Positions 1 through 8,403 are shown, counted from the stretch's first letter. The stretch is DNA of 64,000 nucleotides from Paludibacteraceae bacterium (GCA_017557345.1 JAFYZR010000076.1:1-64000); one strand, 5' to 3'. Notes: generated from the sequence alone by a model not told the origin. Translations and numbers: made by a program.

Positions 1-350
1 ATGCTTTTCTTCTTGCCGGCTATCTTCTTTGCCACAGCCAGGATTGACTCGTCAGCGATGTTCTCGAGTGCTATCTCATCGCGTTGCTCAAGCAGCGAGT
101 CGGCTTTCTTCAGCGTAGCGCACAGCCAGTCTGCCGTGCCTACTACCTCTTTCACGCGGAGCTTACCATCGCCGTCGAAGTCAATCAGACTCAAGGAGTC
201 TGCACTGATCTCCAGACCATTCACCGGGCAAGAAAGCACGGTCCACATTTTCTTGTCTAACTCTCCGAGATGACGGATGTCTTCACCGGAATGAATACGT
301 ACGCGGGTTGTGCCGCCTACGCTTGCAAATGTCCATTTGTACTTACTCAT
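1..350 (-). CDS. EF-hand-containing protein, N-terminal part (runs off window)
   Basis: The reverse strand reads open from an ATG at 350 to the window edge, giving 116 residues beginning MSKYKWTFASVGGTTRVRIH. Residues 57-68 (DFDGDGKLRVKE) form a complete EF-hand calcium loop of the DxDGDGxxxxxE type. There is no signal peptide, so a cytoplasmic protein is likely. I recall similar N-termini in Bacteroidota proteins of unknown role, but I cannot name a function. A Bacteroidota promoter lies 36 bp upstream of the start, which supports this start. The C-terminal part is outside the window. The plus-strand ORF covering 1-273 is its shadow. Confidence 0.8.
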   Translation of the reverse strand, partial: MSKYKWTFASVGGTTRVRIHSGEDIRHLGELDKKMWTVLSCPVNGLEISADSLSLIDFDGDGKLRVKEVVGTADWLCATLKKADSLLEQRDEIALENIADESILAVAKKIAGKKKS

Positions 351-385
351 AATATTGCGGATTTTGATTAGTTCACAAATTTGCC

Positions 386-419
386 TGCAAATTTACAACT
401 TTTTTTTTACATATGCAAA
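386..419 (-). promoter_or_regulatory. Promoter for the EF-hand gene
   Basis: On the minus strand a -7 box TAAATTTG (386-395 region) is preceded by TTTG (416-419) with a 20 bp spacer. This matches the Bacteroidota primary sigma factor pattern TTTG-N20-TAnnTTTG. Confidence 0.75.
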
Positions 420-805
420 TTTTGTAACAATTTTAGCACGTTTTAATGATTTTATCGTTATAACGTTGTCCGGATTTCGGACACAAGAGGCAAAAAGAAA
501 AGGAATAAAAAGAAAGAAGCAAAGAAAAATTAAAAAAGAAAGCCTTGCCTAGCCTTGCCAATAATATAGTAAAAGGCTTGGCTTGGCGAGGCGGAGAGAA
601 AAATTGAACATTTTAGATAGGTGTTGCATAGGTAAAAACCTCGACTTAATACCGATAAGATACCGTACGGAAAAATTGAACATTCGCTTAAGCTAAGGCT
701 CGTGCGACTGCGTGCTCTGCACTTGTAAAGCACTACGCCTTGCTCTACGCTTTCCCCAAAAATTAAAATTTTCGGGGACCCCAAAATAAAAATCTTTGAT
801 TTTTC
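420..805. other. Intergenic region without a credible gene
   Basis: Short ORFs here have no recognisable product. The stretch holds an imperfect inverted repeat (GCCTTGCC... against GGCTTGGC..., about 541-594), the word AAAAATTGAACATT twice (about 599 and 673), two 11-bp-period repeats (617-670) and an AT-rich hairpin with CCCC/GGGG ends just before the next promoter (about 754-777). I see no RNA gene. Confidence 0.5.
617..670. repeat. Two short 11-bp-period repeats
   Basis: ATAGGTGTTGC and ATAGGTAAAAA are adjacent 11-mers at 617-638. ATACCGATAAG and ATACCGTACGG are adjacent at 649-670. The word ATACCGATAAG recurs exactly in the 11-bp array behind the beta-galactosidase gene (13963-13973). 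Confidence 0.6.
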
Positions 806-836
806 TTGCATATGTCATTTTTTTTTACTACCTTTG
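806..836 (+). promoter_or_regulatory. Promoter for the PNGase F-like lipoprotein
   Basis: TTGCA at 806-810 and a -7 box TACCTTTG at 829-836 with about 20 bp between them. The start codon at 854 lies about 10 nt after the expected transcript start, so the leader is very short. Confidence 0.8.
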
Positions 837-853
837 CGCAAAATTGAAAGATT

Positions 854-2044
854 ATGAGTCTGAGAGGTATAGTGTATAGTGTACGGTGTAAAGTGTACGG
901 TGTATGGTGTTTGGTAATTGGTGTATGGTGTATGATGTGTATTGCAGGTTGTAACCCTGTAGAGCCGGACGATCCTGTCACTCCCCTGCCGCGATTCTCG
1001 CAAGTGGATAGCATAGGCTGGCATTGGGCAGACAGCGCGTATTACGAGATGGACAAAGCAGTAGAGACCATTCAGACGGACGAGATGCGCATGCATTTCT
1101 TCGGATGGAATGCCGAGGAGGACTCGTTGATTAGTATTGTCTTTCCGCAAAACACCTCTCAATACGGCCGCGTCATCCTCACTTACCGTATGTGCGGCTG
1201 GAACAACGGTCCCGCCGAGTGGGACATGACCACGATGATTCAGATAGAAGACAAGTCCACAGGCCAATGGCTGGAGTTCGTCCGCGCTATCACGCCTTAC
1301 GGCGGTTCGTTCAACGCGTCATGGCAGAAGATTTTTCATATCGATGTGACCGAGTTCCTTCCGTTCCTGCAAGGCCCGACGCGGTTTCGTATCTTCTACT
1401 GCGGTTGGGATGCCACGGATAAGCGCGCCCATGCTGTGCAGTTGACCTTCTCTTTCTTCGACGAGCCGAATCCCTATGGTACGCCTTGCGGCTGGCAGAA
1501 ACTATACGACTCTACGCTGCCCAACGAAGGCTGCAACGGTTATCGGGCATGGTCGTATGGCGTGCAGGGCTGGTCGATTGAGGACGGCAGCCGTTTAGGT
1601 CCGCGGACAATCCATGTGCCGGCAGGAACGAAAAAAGTGCTGCTGCGCGTGTGCATCACAGGTCACGGTCAGGATGCCTATAACGGCACCGGCATCTTCC
1701 CTAATCGTCCTAACCAGCAGGCAAAAAACTGCGCAGAGTTTGACCATAACCACTATGACATCCTGCTCAACGGCGAGAAAATGGCGCTGCAAGGCGATAT
1801 ATGGGAGCTGAACGGCAAGGGACATAACTACAAGCAAGCCGGCACCTACAGTTACGGTCGTGCGGGTTGGGGGCCCGGCAAACCGTGTAATATCCACCAT
1901 TGGATGATTAGCGAGATTCCCGCCGAAGGCGAAGAAGTGACGCTGGACCTGGACTTGGAAGAATATATATCCCCATGCACCAAGCCGAATGACAACCAAG
2001 TGGCCTGCTACTACGTGATGGGCGATGCGTTTTTCTTTCAGTAA
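854..2044 (+). CDS. PNGase F-like N-glycanase lipoprotein
   Basis: The 396-residue product resembles peptide-N4-(N-acetyl-glucosaminyl)asparagine amidase F, which cuts whole N-glycans from glycoproteins. Residues 122-149 (EWDMTT..., then ITPY), 163-170 (IDVTEFLP) and 293-300 (CAEFDHNH) line up with the EWDRY, FITPY, IDVTDF and CAEWCFRTH blocks of the Flavobacterium enzyme. Asp124 and Glu295 sit where that enzyme has its catalytic Asp60 and Glu206. The position of its Glu118 appears to be Cys183 here. A lipobox ending at Cys33 (CIAGC) predicts a lipoprotein on the periplasmic or outer face. Oddly, the signal peptide is encoded by a heptamer tandem repeat (871-940). The family call rests on motif memory; activity is inferred. 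Confidence 0.7.
   Translation: MSLRGIVYSVRCKVYGVWCLVIGVWCMMCIAGCNPVEPDDPVTPLPRFSQVDSIGWHWADSAYYEMDKAVETIQTDEMRMHFFGWNAEEDSLISIVFPQNTSQYGRVILTYRMCGWNNGPAEWDMTTMIQIEDKSTGQWLEFVRAITPYGGSFNASWQKIFHIDVTEFLPFLQGPTRFRIFYCGWDATDKRAHAVQLTFSFFDEPNPYGTPCGWQKLYDSTLPNEGCNGYRAWSYGVQGWSIEDGSRLGPRTIHVPAGTKKVLLRVCITGHGQDAYNGTGIFPNRPNQQAKNCAEFDHNHYDILLNGEKMALQGDIWELNGKGHNYKQAGTYSYGRAGWGPGKPCNIHHWMISEIPAEGEEVTLDLDLEEYISPCTKPNDNQVACYYVMGDAFFFQ
871..940 (+). repeat. Heptamer array inside the signal peptide code
   Basis: Ten 7-bp units in unbroken register, consensus RGTGTAY (AGTGTAC, GGTGTAT and variants). They encode residues 7-29 of the lipoprotein, i.e. most of its signal peptide. The same words occur at 4209-4243 and, reverse-complemented, at 47153-47194 and 48132-48159. 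Confidence 0.9.
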
Positions 2045-2048
2045 AAAC

Positions 2049-2107
2049 GATTAGCGAGTTAGGGAGTTAGCGAATTAGGGAATTAGAGAATTAGAGAATT
2101 AGAGAAT
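2049..2107 (+). repeat. Octamer array between PNGase F-like and GH53 genes
   Basis: Six 8-bp units of consensus GARTTAGN (GAGTTAGG to GAATTAGA) follow one 7-bp unit and fill the gap up to the GH53 start codon. The same octamer family recurs at 6334-6390, 42548-42576 and inside mfd at 48006-48028. Confidence 0.9.
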
Positions 2108-2110
2108 ACC

Positions 2111-4153
2111 ATGAAACGATATTTCTTTCTTTTACTCTTCGCGGCGAGCGTGCTGATGGGCGCACAAGCAGAGAACGCGGTGGGTCTGGATTTATCCTTG
2201 CTCAAAGCGTACGAAGATGCGCATGTGACTTACAAAGATGCGAACGGCAATACGATAAGCGATGTGATTAACTGGGTGGGCACGGAAAAAGGCGTGAATT
2301 ATATCCGCGTGCGTCTGTTTGTTGACCCGACATCAAGTTATGCAACCGTCCTGGCCGGCGGATCGAGTTACACCAGTCAGTTAGGCGGCAGTCTGTCCAC
2401 AGTCAAGATTCTCGGCAAGCGCATCAAAGATGCGGGACTGAACTTCCTGCTGGATATCCATTACTCGGACGGTTGGGCAGACCCGGGCAAGCAAGTGATG
2501 CCGTACCGCTGGACCAGCAAATGTACCACGCAGGCGAAATTGCAGGACTCCGTTTACCAATACACCAAAGATGTGCTGACGGCGCTGGTCAATCACGGTG
2601 CTACGCCCGATATGGTGCAGGTGGGCAACGAGATTACCTACGGTATGTTCTACACGAGTTACAACACGCCCGCAGGGGATTACAGCAGTTCGTTGAAATA
2701 TTCCTCCACGGCAGCCGGTAAAGCGGGCATCCATTGTTTTGTAACATATTGGAACGGCGACACAGGAGTTGCAGACAGTTATTGGACGAACTTGTGTAAC
2801 GTGCTCAGTCGCGGTTGTGCGGCTGTGCGTGAAGTGTGTCCGCAAGCAAAAATCATGCTGCATACCGAGCGATCTGCTTATACGGCCTACAACGCCAGCG
2901 CTTCCGGCTATACCGACTATTACCTGGCGGAGATGTTCTATAAGAAAATGGAAGAACATAGTGTGGATTATGACGTTATCGGCTTATCCTATTATCCCGA
3001 AGACCATGGTACCTTGAGCGACCTAAACACCATCCTCACGGCGCTGGAGAACCGTTTCTGCAAGGAAATCATGCTGGCGGAGTACGGTTACAGCAATAAC
3101 TGGATGAGCGGCGATTTCTCTCCGAACACCATAGGTTATTACCGCCGCAACAATAGTTCGTACAGTTGCCCGCTGGCACAGAAAGAGCTTATCAGCGCGC
3201 TGATTACCCAGTTGAAGACACACAAGAAAGTGACGGGTATGTTCTACTGGTTCCCGGAGGAGAACGAGGCTACCAGTTCGGGCCCTTACGGCAATGCCTG
3301 GCGCAACAGAGGACTCTGGGCCAACGAAAACACCAACTACGCAAGCAATATAACGCCAACGGCATACAACCAGATAGCAGGACGCGCATTGCCGGCATTC
3401 GATGTGTTAGCAGATTTTCAGGACGATATTCTTCCGACCTTCCCTGTGACTTTCGAGTCCGGCACAACAGGTAGCGCCTCGACGGATATTTCCCGTGCCT
3501 GGTGCTTCGGTTCGCAAGTAGTGGCAAACAACCCGACGAAGAGCGGTATCAACACATCGAACAAAGTGATGACGGTGACCAACAACTGGTGTAACGGCTG
3601 CGCTTTGTACACCTGGGCGGTACAGTTGCCGAGCGATTTGAGTCCGTACGACAGCATCTTTTTTGACATCCGCCCGACGTCCGGCACTTCGTATGTAACC
3701 TGTCAGTTTGACGATGCCGGTTGGACAAAACCCTACGACAACGCTACCGTGACCGACTGGACCGCAAACGCATGGAACAAGGTAAAGATTGCGCTCCCCA
3801 CTCTGCCAGCCAAACATATGTACTTCGGCATGTGGGAAAGCGGCTATTCCATCGATAACATCACGCTTCACGAGGCTCCCATCCAATATACCATCACCAC
3901 CGCAGTAGAGCAAGGTGCTGCCGTAGGACAAGTGACAGGCGGCGGTTCGTATGCCAGCGGTGCACAAATATCGCTGACCGCCACGGCTGTGGATGACTGC
4001 TATGAATTTGAGAAATGGAAAGAGGATAACGGCACTGCCAACCCGCGGCAGATAACCATCACCGGCAATGCCACCTATACCGCTGTTTTTAAAAAGAAAA
4101 CCTATACCATCACCTTGCAGTCAGGCGATACGAATAAGGGAACAGTGGATTAA
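2111..4153 (+). CDS. GH53 endo-beta-1,4-galactanase, C-terminus cut short
   Basis: A secreted glycoside hydrolase family 53 enzyme that cleaves beta-1,4-galactan side chains of pectin. Signal peptide at residues 1-20. The GH53 signature NFLLDIHYSDGWADPGKQ lies at 111-128, the acid/base Glu174 in VQVGNEITYG and the nucleophile Glu324 in IMLAEYGYS. After the catalytic barrel (to about 410) come a beta-rich carbohydrate-binding-like region (about 440-590) and one InlB-type repeat (about 593-660). A second repeat begins (TYTITLQSGDTNKGT) and stops after about 17 residues, so further repeats and the usual type IX sorting tail are missing. No promoter is visible in the octamer-filled gap, so it is probably co-transcribed with the preceding lipoprotein gene. 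Confidence 0.88.
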   Translation: MKRYFFLLLFAASVLMGAQAENAVGLDLSLLKAYEDAHVTYKDANGNTISDVINWVGTEKGVNYIRVRLFVDPTSSYATVLAGGSSYTSQLGGSLSTVKILGKRIKDAGLNFLLDIHYSDGWADPGKQVMPYRWTSKCTTQAKLQDSVYQYTKDVLTALVNHGATPDMVQVGNEITYGMFYTSYNTPAGDYSSSLKYSSTAAGKAGIHCFVTYWNGDTGVADSYWTNLCNVLSRGCAAVREVCPQAKIMLHTERSAYTAYNASASGYTDYYLAEMFYKKMEEHSVDYDVIGLSYYPEDHGTLSDLNTILTALENRFCKEIMLAEYGYSNNWMSGDFSPNTIGYYRRNNSSYSCPLAQKELISALITQLKTHKKVTGMFYWFPEENEATSSGPYGNAWRNRGLWANENTNYASNITPTAYNQIAGRALPAFDVLADFQDDILPTFPVTFESGTTGSASTDISRAWCFGSQVVANNPTKSGINTSNKVMTVTNNWCNGCALYTWAVQLPSDLSPYDSIFFDIRPTSGTSYVTCQFDDAGWTKPYDNATVTDWTANAWNKVKIALPTLPAKHMYFGMWESGYSIDNITLHEAPIQYTITTAVEQGAAVGQVTGGGSYASGAQISLTATAVDDCYEFEKWKEDNGTANPRQITITGNATYTAVFKKKTYTITLQSGDTNKGTVD

Positions 4154-4208
4154 CCGACTGCCATTTTGTCAGTCTTCGACCGTTTGGAACATAGTTTGTA
4201 GATTGTTT

Positions 4209-4243
4209 AGTGTACAGTGTACGATGTATAGTGTACGGTGTAG
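4209..4243 (+). repeat. Heptamer array upstream of clpB
   Basis: Five 7-bp units (AGTGTAC twice, GATGTAT, AGTGTAC, GGTGTAG) between the truncated GH53 gene and the N-domain-less clpB. Same family as 871-940. No promoter could be picked out in this 114 bp gap. Confidence 0.9.
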
Positions 4244-4267
4244 AAATCAACTAAACAACATACGACT

Positions 4268-6340
4268 ATGAATACGAACAATTACAATCAAAACAATCAA
4301 AACGAGAACCTGAAGAAGTTCGCAATCAACCTCTGTGAGCGAGCTCGGGAAGGTAAATTAGACCCCGTCATCGGTCGCGATGACGAGATACGGCGTGTGC
4401 TGCAGATCCTCTCGCGGCGTACGAAAAACAATCCTATTCTAATCGGAGAACCGGGTGTCGGTAAGACTGCCATCGCTGAAGGCCTTGCACACCGAATCGT
4501 GCGTGGAGACGTGCCGGAAAACCTGAAGAAGAAACAGATCTATTCACTCGATATGGGTGCGCTCATTGCCGGTGCCAAATATCAAGGTGAGTTCGAGGAA
4601 CGACTCAAAGGTGTTGTCAACGAAGTAGTGGCTGCTGCAGGTGAGATTATCCTCTTCATCGATGAGATCCATACACTGGTGGGCGCAGGCAAGAGTTCAG
4701 GCGCAATGGACGCAGCGAACATTCTTAAACCGGCGCTGGCGCGTGGTGACCTGCGTGCGATTGGTGCTACAACCCTTGATGAGTACCAGAAATACTTTGA
4801 GACCGATAAGGCACTCGAGCGTCGATTCCAGAAAGTGATGGTGGACGAGCCAGACGAAGCTGCAACGATTTCTATCCTACGTGGACTGAAAGAGCGCTAC
4901 GAGACGCACCATAAGGTACGTATCAAAGACGATGCAATCATTGCTGCCGTAACCCTCTCGGCACGTTATATAACCGACCGTTTCCTGCCGGATAAAGCGA
5001 TTGACCTGGTCGATGAAGCTGCAGCCAAACTGCGTTTGGAAGTGGACTCCAAGCCCGAAGAGATAGACTCTCTGGACCGTCAGATCAAGCAACTGGAGAT
5101 CGAACGTGAGGCCATCAAACGTGAGAAAGACGAAGAGAAACTAAAGGGCATTGAGACGCAGTTATCGGAACTCAAGAAACAGGCCGATGAACTCAATGCA
5201 CGGTGGAATAAAGAGAAAGGTTACGTGGCAACCATCCAAAACGAGAAAGCACGTATCGAGCAAATGAAACACCAAGCCGAGACCGCCGAACGGGAAGGTG
5301 ATTACGGCAAAGTGGCAGAGATACGCTATTCGCAGATTCCTGCTGCGGAAGCCAATATCAAGTCCGCGCAAGAGTCACTCCATGCCATCAGCGACCAAGC
5401 CTTGATTAAAGAGGAAGTCGATGAAGACGATATAGCCGAAGTAGTAGCCCGCTGGACAGGCATACCCGTTGCAAAAATGATGCAGTCCGAGCGTGATAAA
5501 CTGCTCCATTTGGAGGAAGAACTGCACAAACGTATCATTGGCCAAGACGCAGCTATTGAAGCTGTCAGCGATGCCATCCGGCGTAGCCGTGCAGGCCTGC
5601 AAGACCCGAAACGACCGATTGGCTCTTTCATTTTCCTCGGCACTACAGGCGTCGGCAAGACCGAGTTAGCCAAAGCCCTGGCGGATTACCTATTCGATGA
5701 TGAGAACATGATCACACGTATCGATATGAGTGAGTATCAAGAGAAATTCAGTGCCACTCGACTCATCGGTGCGCCTCCCGGATACGTGGGCTATGACGAG
5801 GGTGGTCAACTAACTGAGGCTATTCGACGCAAACCCTACTCCGTTGTACTGTTCGATGAAATCGAAAAAGCGCACCCTGACGTATTCAACGTGCTGCTGC
5901 AAGTACTGGATGACGGCCGTCTGACCGATAACAAAGGGCGTGTAGTGAACTTCAAGAATACGCTCATCATCATGACCTCTAACCTGACGGAAGAGCAACT
6001 GAGAGCAAGCGTTCGACCGGAATTTATCAACCGTATTGACGAGATTATCCACTTCAGCGAGTTGAGCGAAGATGACATCAAAGCGGTAGTTGGATTGCAA
6101 GTGAGCCGCATACATAAGATGCTTGAAGGCCAAGGTATCGACCTGCGTGTAACGGACGATGCCATCGATTATATCGCAAAAGAAGGCTATGACCCGCAAT
6201 TCGGTGCCCGTCCTGTCAAAAGAGCGTTGCAACGGCTCGTACTCAATGAACTCTCGAAGCAAATCATCGGTGGTAAGGTCGATTCATCGAAACCTGTCAT
6301 CGTGGAACTTCGCGACGGAGAGTTGAAATTCAGGAATTAA
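4268..6340 (+). CDS. clpB: ClpB-type disaggregase lacking the N-terminal domain
   Basis: Hsp100 chaperone that pulls proteins out of aggregates with DnaK. Both AAA+ modules are present: Walker A GEPGVGKT at 60-67 and GTTGVGKT at 458-465, with the coiled-coil middle domain between them (about 255-385). The protein has 690 residues, against about 860 for Bacteroidota ClpB. It opens with a short Asn/Gln-rich leader ([14 protein letters not shown]) and enters directly at the linker before the first ATPase domain, so the roughly 145-residue N-domain is absent. A further 25-30 residues seem missing between TSNL and RPEFINRID. The stop codon lies within an octamer array and is followed by a terminator. 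ATPase function is likely intact. Confidence 0.9.
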   Translation: MNTNNYNQNNQNENLKKFAINLCERAREGKLDPVIGRDDEIRRVLQILSRRTKNNPILIGEPGVGKTAIAEGLAHRIVRGDVPENLKKKQIYSLDMGALIAGAKYQGEFEERLKGVVNEVVAAAGEIILFIDEIHTLVGAGKSSGAMDAANILKPALARGDLRAIGATTLDEYQKYFETDKALERRFQKVMVDEPDEAATISILRGLKERYETHHKVRIKDDAIIAAVTLSARYITDRFLPDKAIDLVDEAAAKLRLEVDSKPEEIDSLDRQIKQLEIEREAIKREKDEEKLKGIETQLSELKKQADELNARWNKEKGYVATIQNEKARIEQMKHQAETAEREGDYGKVAEIRYSQIPAAEANIKSAQESLHAISDQALIKEEVDEDDIAEVVARWTGIPVAKMMQSERDKLLHLEEELHKRIIGQDAAIEAVSDAIRRSRAGLQDPKRPIGSFIFLGTTGVGKTELAKALADYLFDDENMITRIDMSEYQEKFSATRLIGAPPGYVGYDEGGQLTEAIRRKPYSVVLFDEIEKAHPDVFNVLLQVLDDGRLTDNKGRVVNFKNTLIIMTSNLTEEQLRASVRPEFINRIDEIIHFSELSEDDIKAVVGLQVSRIHKMLEGQGIDLRVTDDAIDYIAKEGYDPQFGARPVKRALQRLVLNELSKQIIGGKVDSSKPVIVELRDGELKFRN

Positions 6341-6390
6341 CGAGTTAGGGATTTTCGAATTAGCGAGTTAGTGAATTAGCGATTAACGAG
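6334..6390 (+). repeat. Octamer array at the clpB stop codon
   Basis: Units GAATTAAC, GAGTTAGG, GAATTAGC, GAGTTAGT and others, with two 7-bp units (GATTTTC, GATTAAC). The clpB stop codon (6338-6340) is part of the first unit. Bases 6342-6364 match the reverse complement of 48006-48028 in mfd with one mismatch. Confidence 0.9.
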
Positions 6391-6391
6391 A

Positions 6392-6419
6392 AAAGAGTGC
6401 TTCGGCGCTCTTTTTTTTT
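6392..6419 (+). terminator. Terminator after clpB
   Basis: Stem AAAGAGTGC / GCGCTCTTT around a TTCG loop, running into a T tract (6410-6419). A standard intrinsic terminator. Confidence 0.9.
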
Positions 6420-6437
6420 GCATATATCAAAAAAAAG

Positions 6438-6545
6438 CAAATATTTGTTGTAACTTCGGCACGCCCCTTCCCCTATGGGGTGGGTTCCCTCCGAAGCTAC
6501 AGTCGCACAGTTGTGCGAATTCCAAGCTTTCCGCCAATAATATAT
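6438..6545 (+). repeat. Interspersed promoter-associated element, copy 1
   Basis: Begins with a copy of CAAATATTTGTTGTA (6438-6452), which returns exactly in the real promoter at 6586-6600. It then carries a CCCC/GGGG hairpin and the block CCTCCGAAGCTACAGTCGCA (6488-6507), a GTCGCA...TGCGAA hairpin and GCCAATAATATA. A second copy of the block lies at 40414-40432 ahead of the rpsA promoter. Confidence 0.7.
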
Positions 6546-6575
6546 GAATGAATTTAGATTTTATCGCCGATAATC

Positions 6576-6606
6576 TTGTATATTCCAAATATTTGTTGTA
6601 CCTTTG
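6576..6606 (+). promoter_or_regulatory. Promoter for fecCD-panB
   Basis: TTG at 6576-6578 and -7 box TACCTTTG at 6599-6606, 20 bp apart. Because the transcript should start near 6612, the upstream TTG in frame with the permease cannot be the start codon; ATG 6624 is. Confidence 0.85.
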
Positions 6607-6623
6607 CAGCCGATTTTGGAATA

Positions 6624-7586
6624 ATGAGACGAAATGCAGGCATATTCATAGGACTGAGTGCAGTATTGCTACTTCTCTTCGGTCTGGATATTTGCAGCGG
6701 CAGCATTTGGCTGTGGCCGTTCGGCGAACTGCCTGTAATGGAACATAACATCCTTCATGCCATTCGCCTACCTAAAGCCATCACCGCCATTTTGTCCGGA
6801 GCATCCCTTTCCATCGCCGGACTGATCATGCAAACGCTTTTCCGTAATCCGCTGGCAGGACCTTACACGCTTGGTGTGTCATCCGGTGCGAGTCTGGGCG
6901 TAGCACTGCTGACGATGTGCACTACGGCTTTCAGTTTCCAGTTTTCCATTTTCAGTCTGCCGATAGCAGCCTGTATCGGTGCGACCTTGGTTTTGCTGCT
7001 TGTTCTCGCTGTCAGCAAGCGCGTAACGAGTAATGTGAGCCTGCTTATAGTCGGTATGATGTTCGGCGCGATTGCAGGAGCTTTGGTTAGTCTCTTGCAG
7101 AACTTCGCCAATCCTGATGCACTAAAGCTTTTCATCGTCTGGACTTTAGGTTCGCTAAGTAGCGTGAGTTGGAGTGACATGCAGTTATTAGTGCCGATAC
7201 TATTGATTGGTACGCTCTTTGTGCTTTTAGTGATGAAGCCTTTAAACGGCTTATTGCTGGGAGAAGACTACGCACGTGGATTGGGAATCAATGTGGAGCG
7301 CACGCGCTTATTCATCGTTCTGGCAACGGGATTGTTAGCAGGTGGCGTTACCGCTTTCTGCGGACCGATTGCATTCATCGGCGTGGCTGTGCCGCACATT
7401 GCGCGAGGCATCTTCCGCACATCCAATCACCGCGTGACTATTCCCGCAGCGGCACTGATTGGCGCATGTCTGCTGCTGATATGCGATGTGCTTTGTTCTT
7501 TGGCAGTTTACCCGCTGCCTATTTCTACGGTTTCCGCATTGTTCGGAGCGCCGGTAATTATTTGGATCATTTTGAAAAAGAAATAA
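6624..7586 (+). CDS. FecCD/BtuC-family ABC transporter permease (orphan)
   Basis: Inner-membrane permease of the iron-siderophore/cobalamin importer family. The 320 residues hold many hydrophobic segments and the family signature LSGASLSIAGLIMQTLFRNPLAGP near residues 55-80. The start is set at ATG 6624 because the promoter overlaps any longer reading. No binding protein or ATPase gene is adjacent; panB follows after 1 bp. The substrate (haem, siderophore or cobamide) cannot be told. The loop at about residues 103-111 (FSFQFSIFS) is encoded by a heptamer repeat (6930-6957). Confidence 0.85.
   Translation: MRRNAGIFIGLSAVLLLLFGLDICSGSIWLWPFGELPVMEHNILHAIRLPKAITAILSGASLSIAGLIMQTLFRNPLAGPYTLGVSSGASLGVALLTMCTTAFSFQFSIFSLPIAACIGATLVLLLVLAVSKRVTSNVSLLIVGMMFGAIAGALVSLLQNFANPDALKLFIVWTLGSLSSVSWSDMQLLVPILLIGTLFVLLVMKPLNGLLLGEDYARGLGINVERTRLFIVLATGLLAGGVTAFCGPIAFIGVAVPHIARGIFRTSNHRVTIPAAALIGACLLLICDVLCSLAVYPLPISTVSALFGAPVIIWIILKKK
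6930..6957 (+). repeat. Heptamer repeat inside fecCD
   Basis: Four 7-bp units TTCAGTT, TCCAGTT, TTCCATT, TTCAGTC in register, in frame within the permease gene at a loop or segment edge between membrane helices. Confidence 0.7.
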
Positions 7587-7587
7587 A

Positions 7588-8403
7588 ATGTCTGTTCATG
7601 TACAAAACAGCCGCATGACGACGGCTAAACTTCGTCAAATGAAGGTAGATGGTGAGAAAATCGCCATGTTAACGAGTTATGATTTCACACTGGCATCGCT
7701 GGTAGACGAAGTAGGTATCGATATGCTCCTTGTCGGTGACAGCGCCAGCAACGTTGTCTGCGGCAATCAATATACCTTGCCCATCACGGTGGATGAGATG
7801 ATTTTCCTTACTAAGGGTGTAGTCCGCGCCGCTCAACATGCGTTGGTGGTTTGTGACATGCCGTTCGGTAGCTATCAGGTGAGCGAAGAAGAAGCCGTTC
7901 GTAATGCGATAAAGATTCTCAAAGAGAGCGGCTGTGACGCAGTTAAACTCGAGGGTGGAGAAGAAATTCTGCCGGCAATCCGTCACATGATTCAAGCCGG
8001 TGTACCGGTTATGGGTCATCTCGGTCTGACGCCACAAAGCGTCAATCAGTTCGGTGGTTATGGCCTGCGTGCTAAAGAAGAAGCGGAAGCTGCCAAACTA
8101 CTGCATGATGCGAAGTTATTGGACGAAGCCGGATGTTTCTCCATTGTCTTAGAGAAGATTCCTGCCGCCTTAGCCGCACAAGTAACCAAAGCCGTTTCTT
8201 GTCCCGTTATCGGTATCGGAGCCGGCAATCAATGCGACGGACAAGTACTGGTTCTGCATGATATGTTAGGCCTTAATCAAGGTTTCAAGCCGAAGTTCCT
8301 GCGTCATTTTGCCAGACTGGCAGAAGAAGTAAAAACGGCCGTGACGAATTACATCACAGCCGTTAAGGATAGTAGTTTTCCTAATGCAGAGGAAAGTTAT
8401 TAG
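7588..8403 (+). CDS. panB: 3-methyl-2-oxobutanoate hydroxymethyltransferase
   Basis: Ketopantoate hydroxymethyltransferase, first step of pantothenate and CoA synthesis: adds a hydroxymethyl group from methylenetetrahydrofolate to alpha-ketoisovalerate. The 271-residue product is full length. It carries the metal-binding stretch MLLVGDSASNVVCG near residue 45, the KLEGG block near 115 and the GIGAGNQCDGQVLV block near 205. It starts 1 bp after the permease gene, so the two share a transcript, with no obvious functional link. Its stop overlaps the stop of the convergent gene by a few bases. Confidence 0.96.
   Translation: MSVHVQNSRMTTAKLRQMKVDGEKIAMLTSYDFTLASLVDEVGIDMLLVGDSASNVVCGNQYTLPITVDEMIFLTKGVVRAAQHALVVCDMPFGSYQVSEEEAVRNAIKILKESGCDAVKLEGGEEILPAIRHMIQAGVPVMGHLGLTPQSVNQFGGYGLRAKEEAEAAKLLHDAKLLDEAGCFSIVLEKIPAALAAQVTKAVSCPVIGIGAGNQCDGQVLVLHDMLGLNQGFKPKFLRHFARLAEEVKTAVTNYITAVKDSSFPNAEESY

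Noticed and set aside
1..273. 90-residue plus-strand ORF at the window start
   Set aside because: It is antisense to the EF-hand gene, which has a promoter and a clear motif.
530..1267. Several minus-strand ORFs upstream of and over the lipoprotein start
   Set aside because: Low-complexity products partly made of repeat translation, with no family match. The plus-strand promoter and lipoprotein explain the region.
4268..6340. ClpC or ClpA instead of ClpB
   Set aside because: The long coiled-coil middle domain and the C-terminal sequence follow ClpB; only the N-domain is missing.
6453..6540. tRNA or small structured RNA gene
   Set aside because: Hairpins are present but no cloverleaf or TTC loop. 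The block recurs near rpsA as an interspersed element.
6576..6623. TTG start for the FecCD permease
   Set aside because: It coincides with the promoter -33/-7 region and lies before the expected transcript start.
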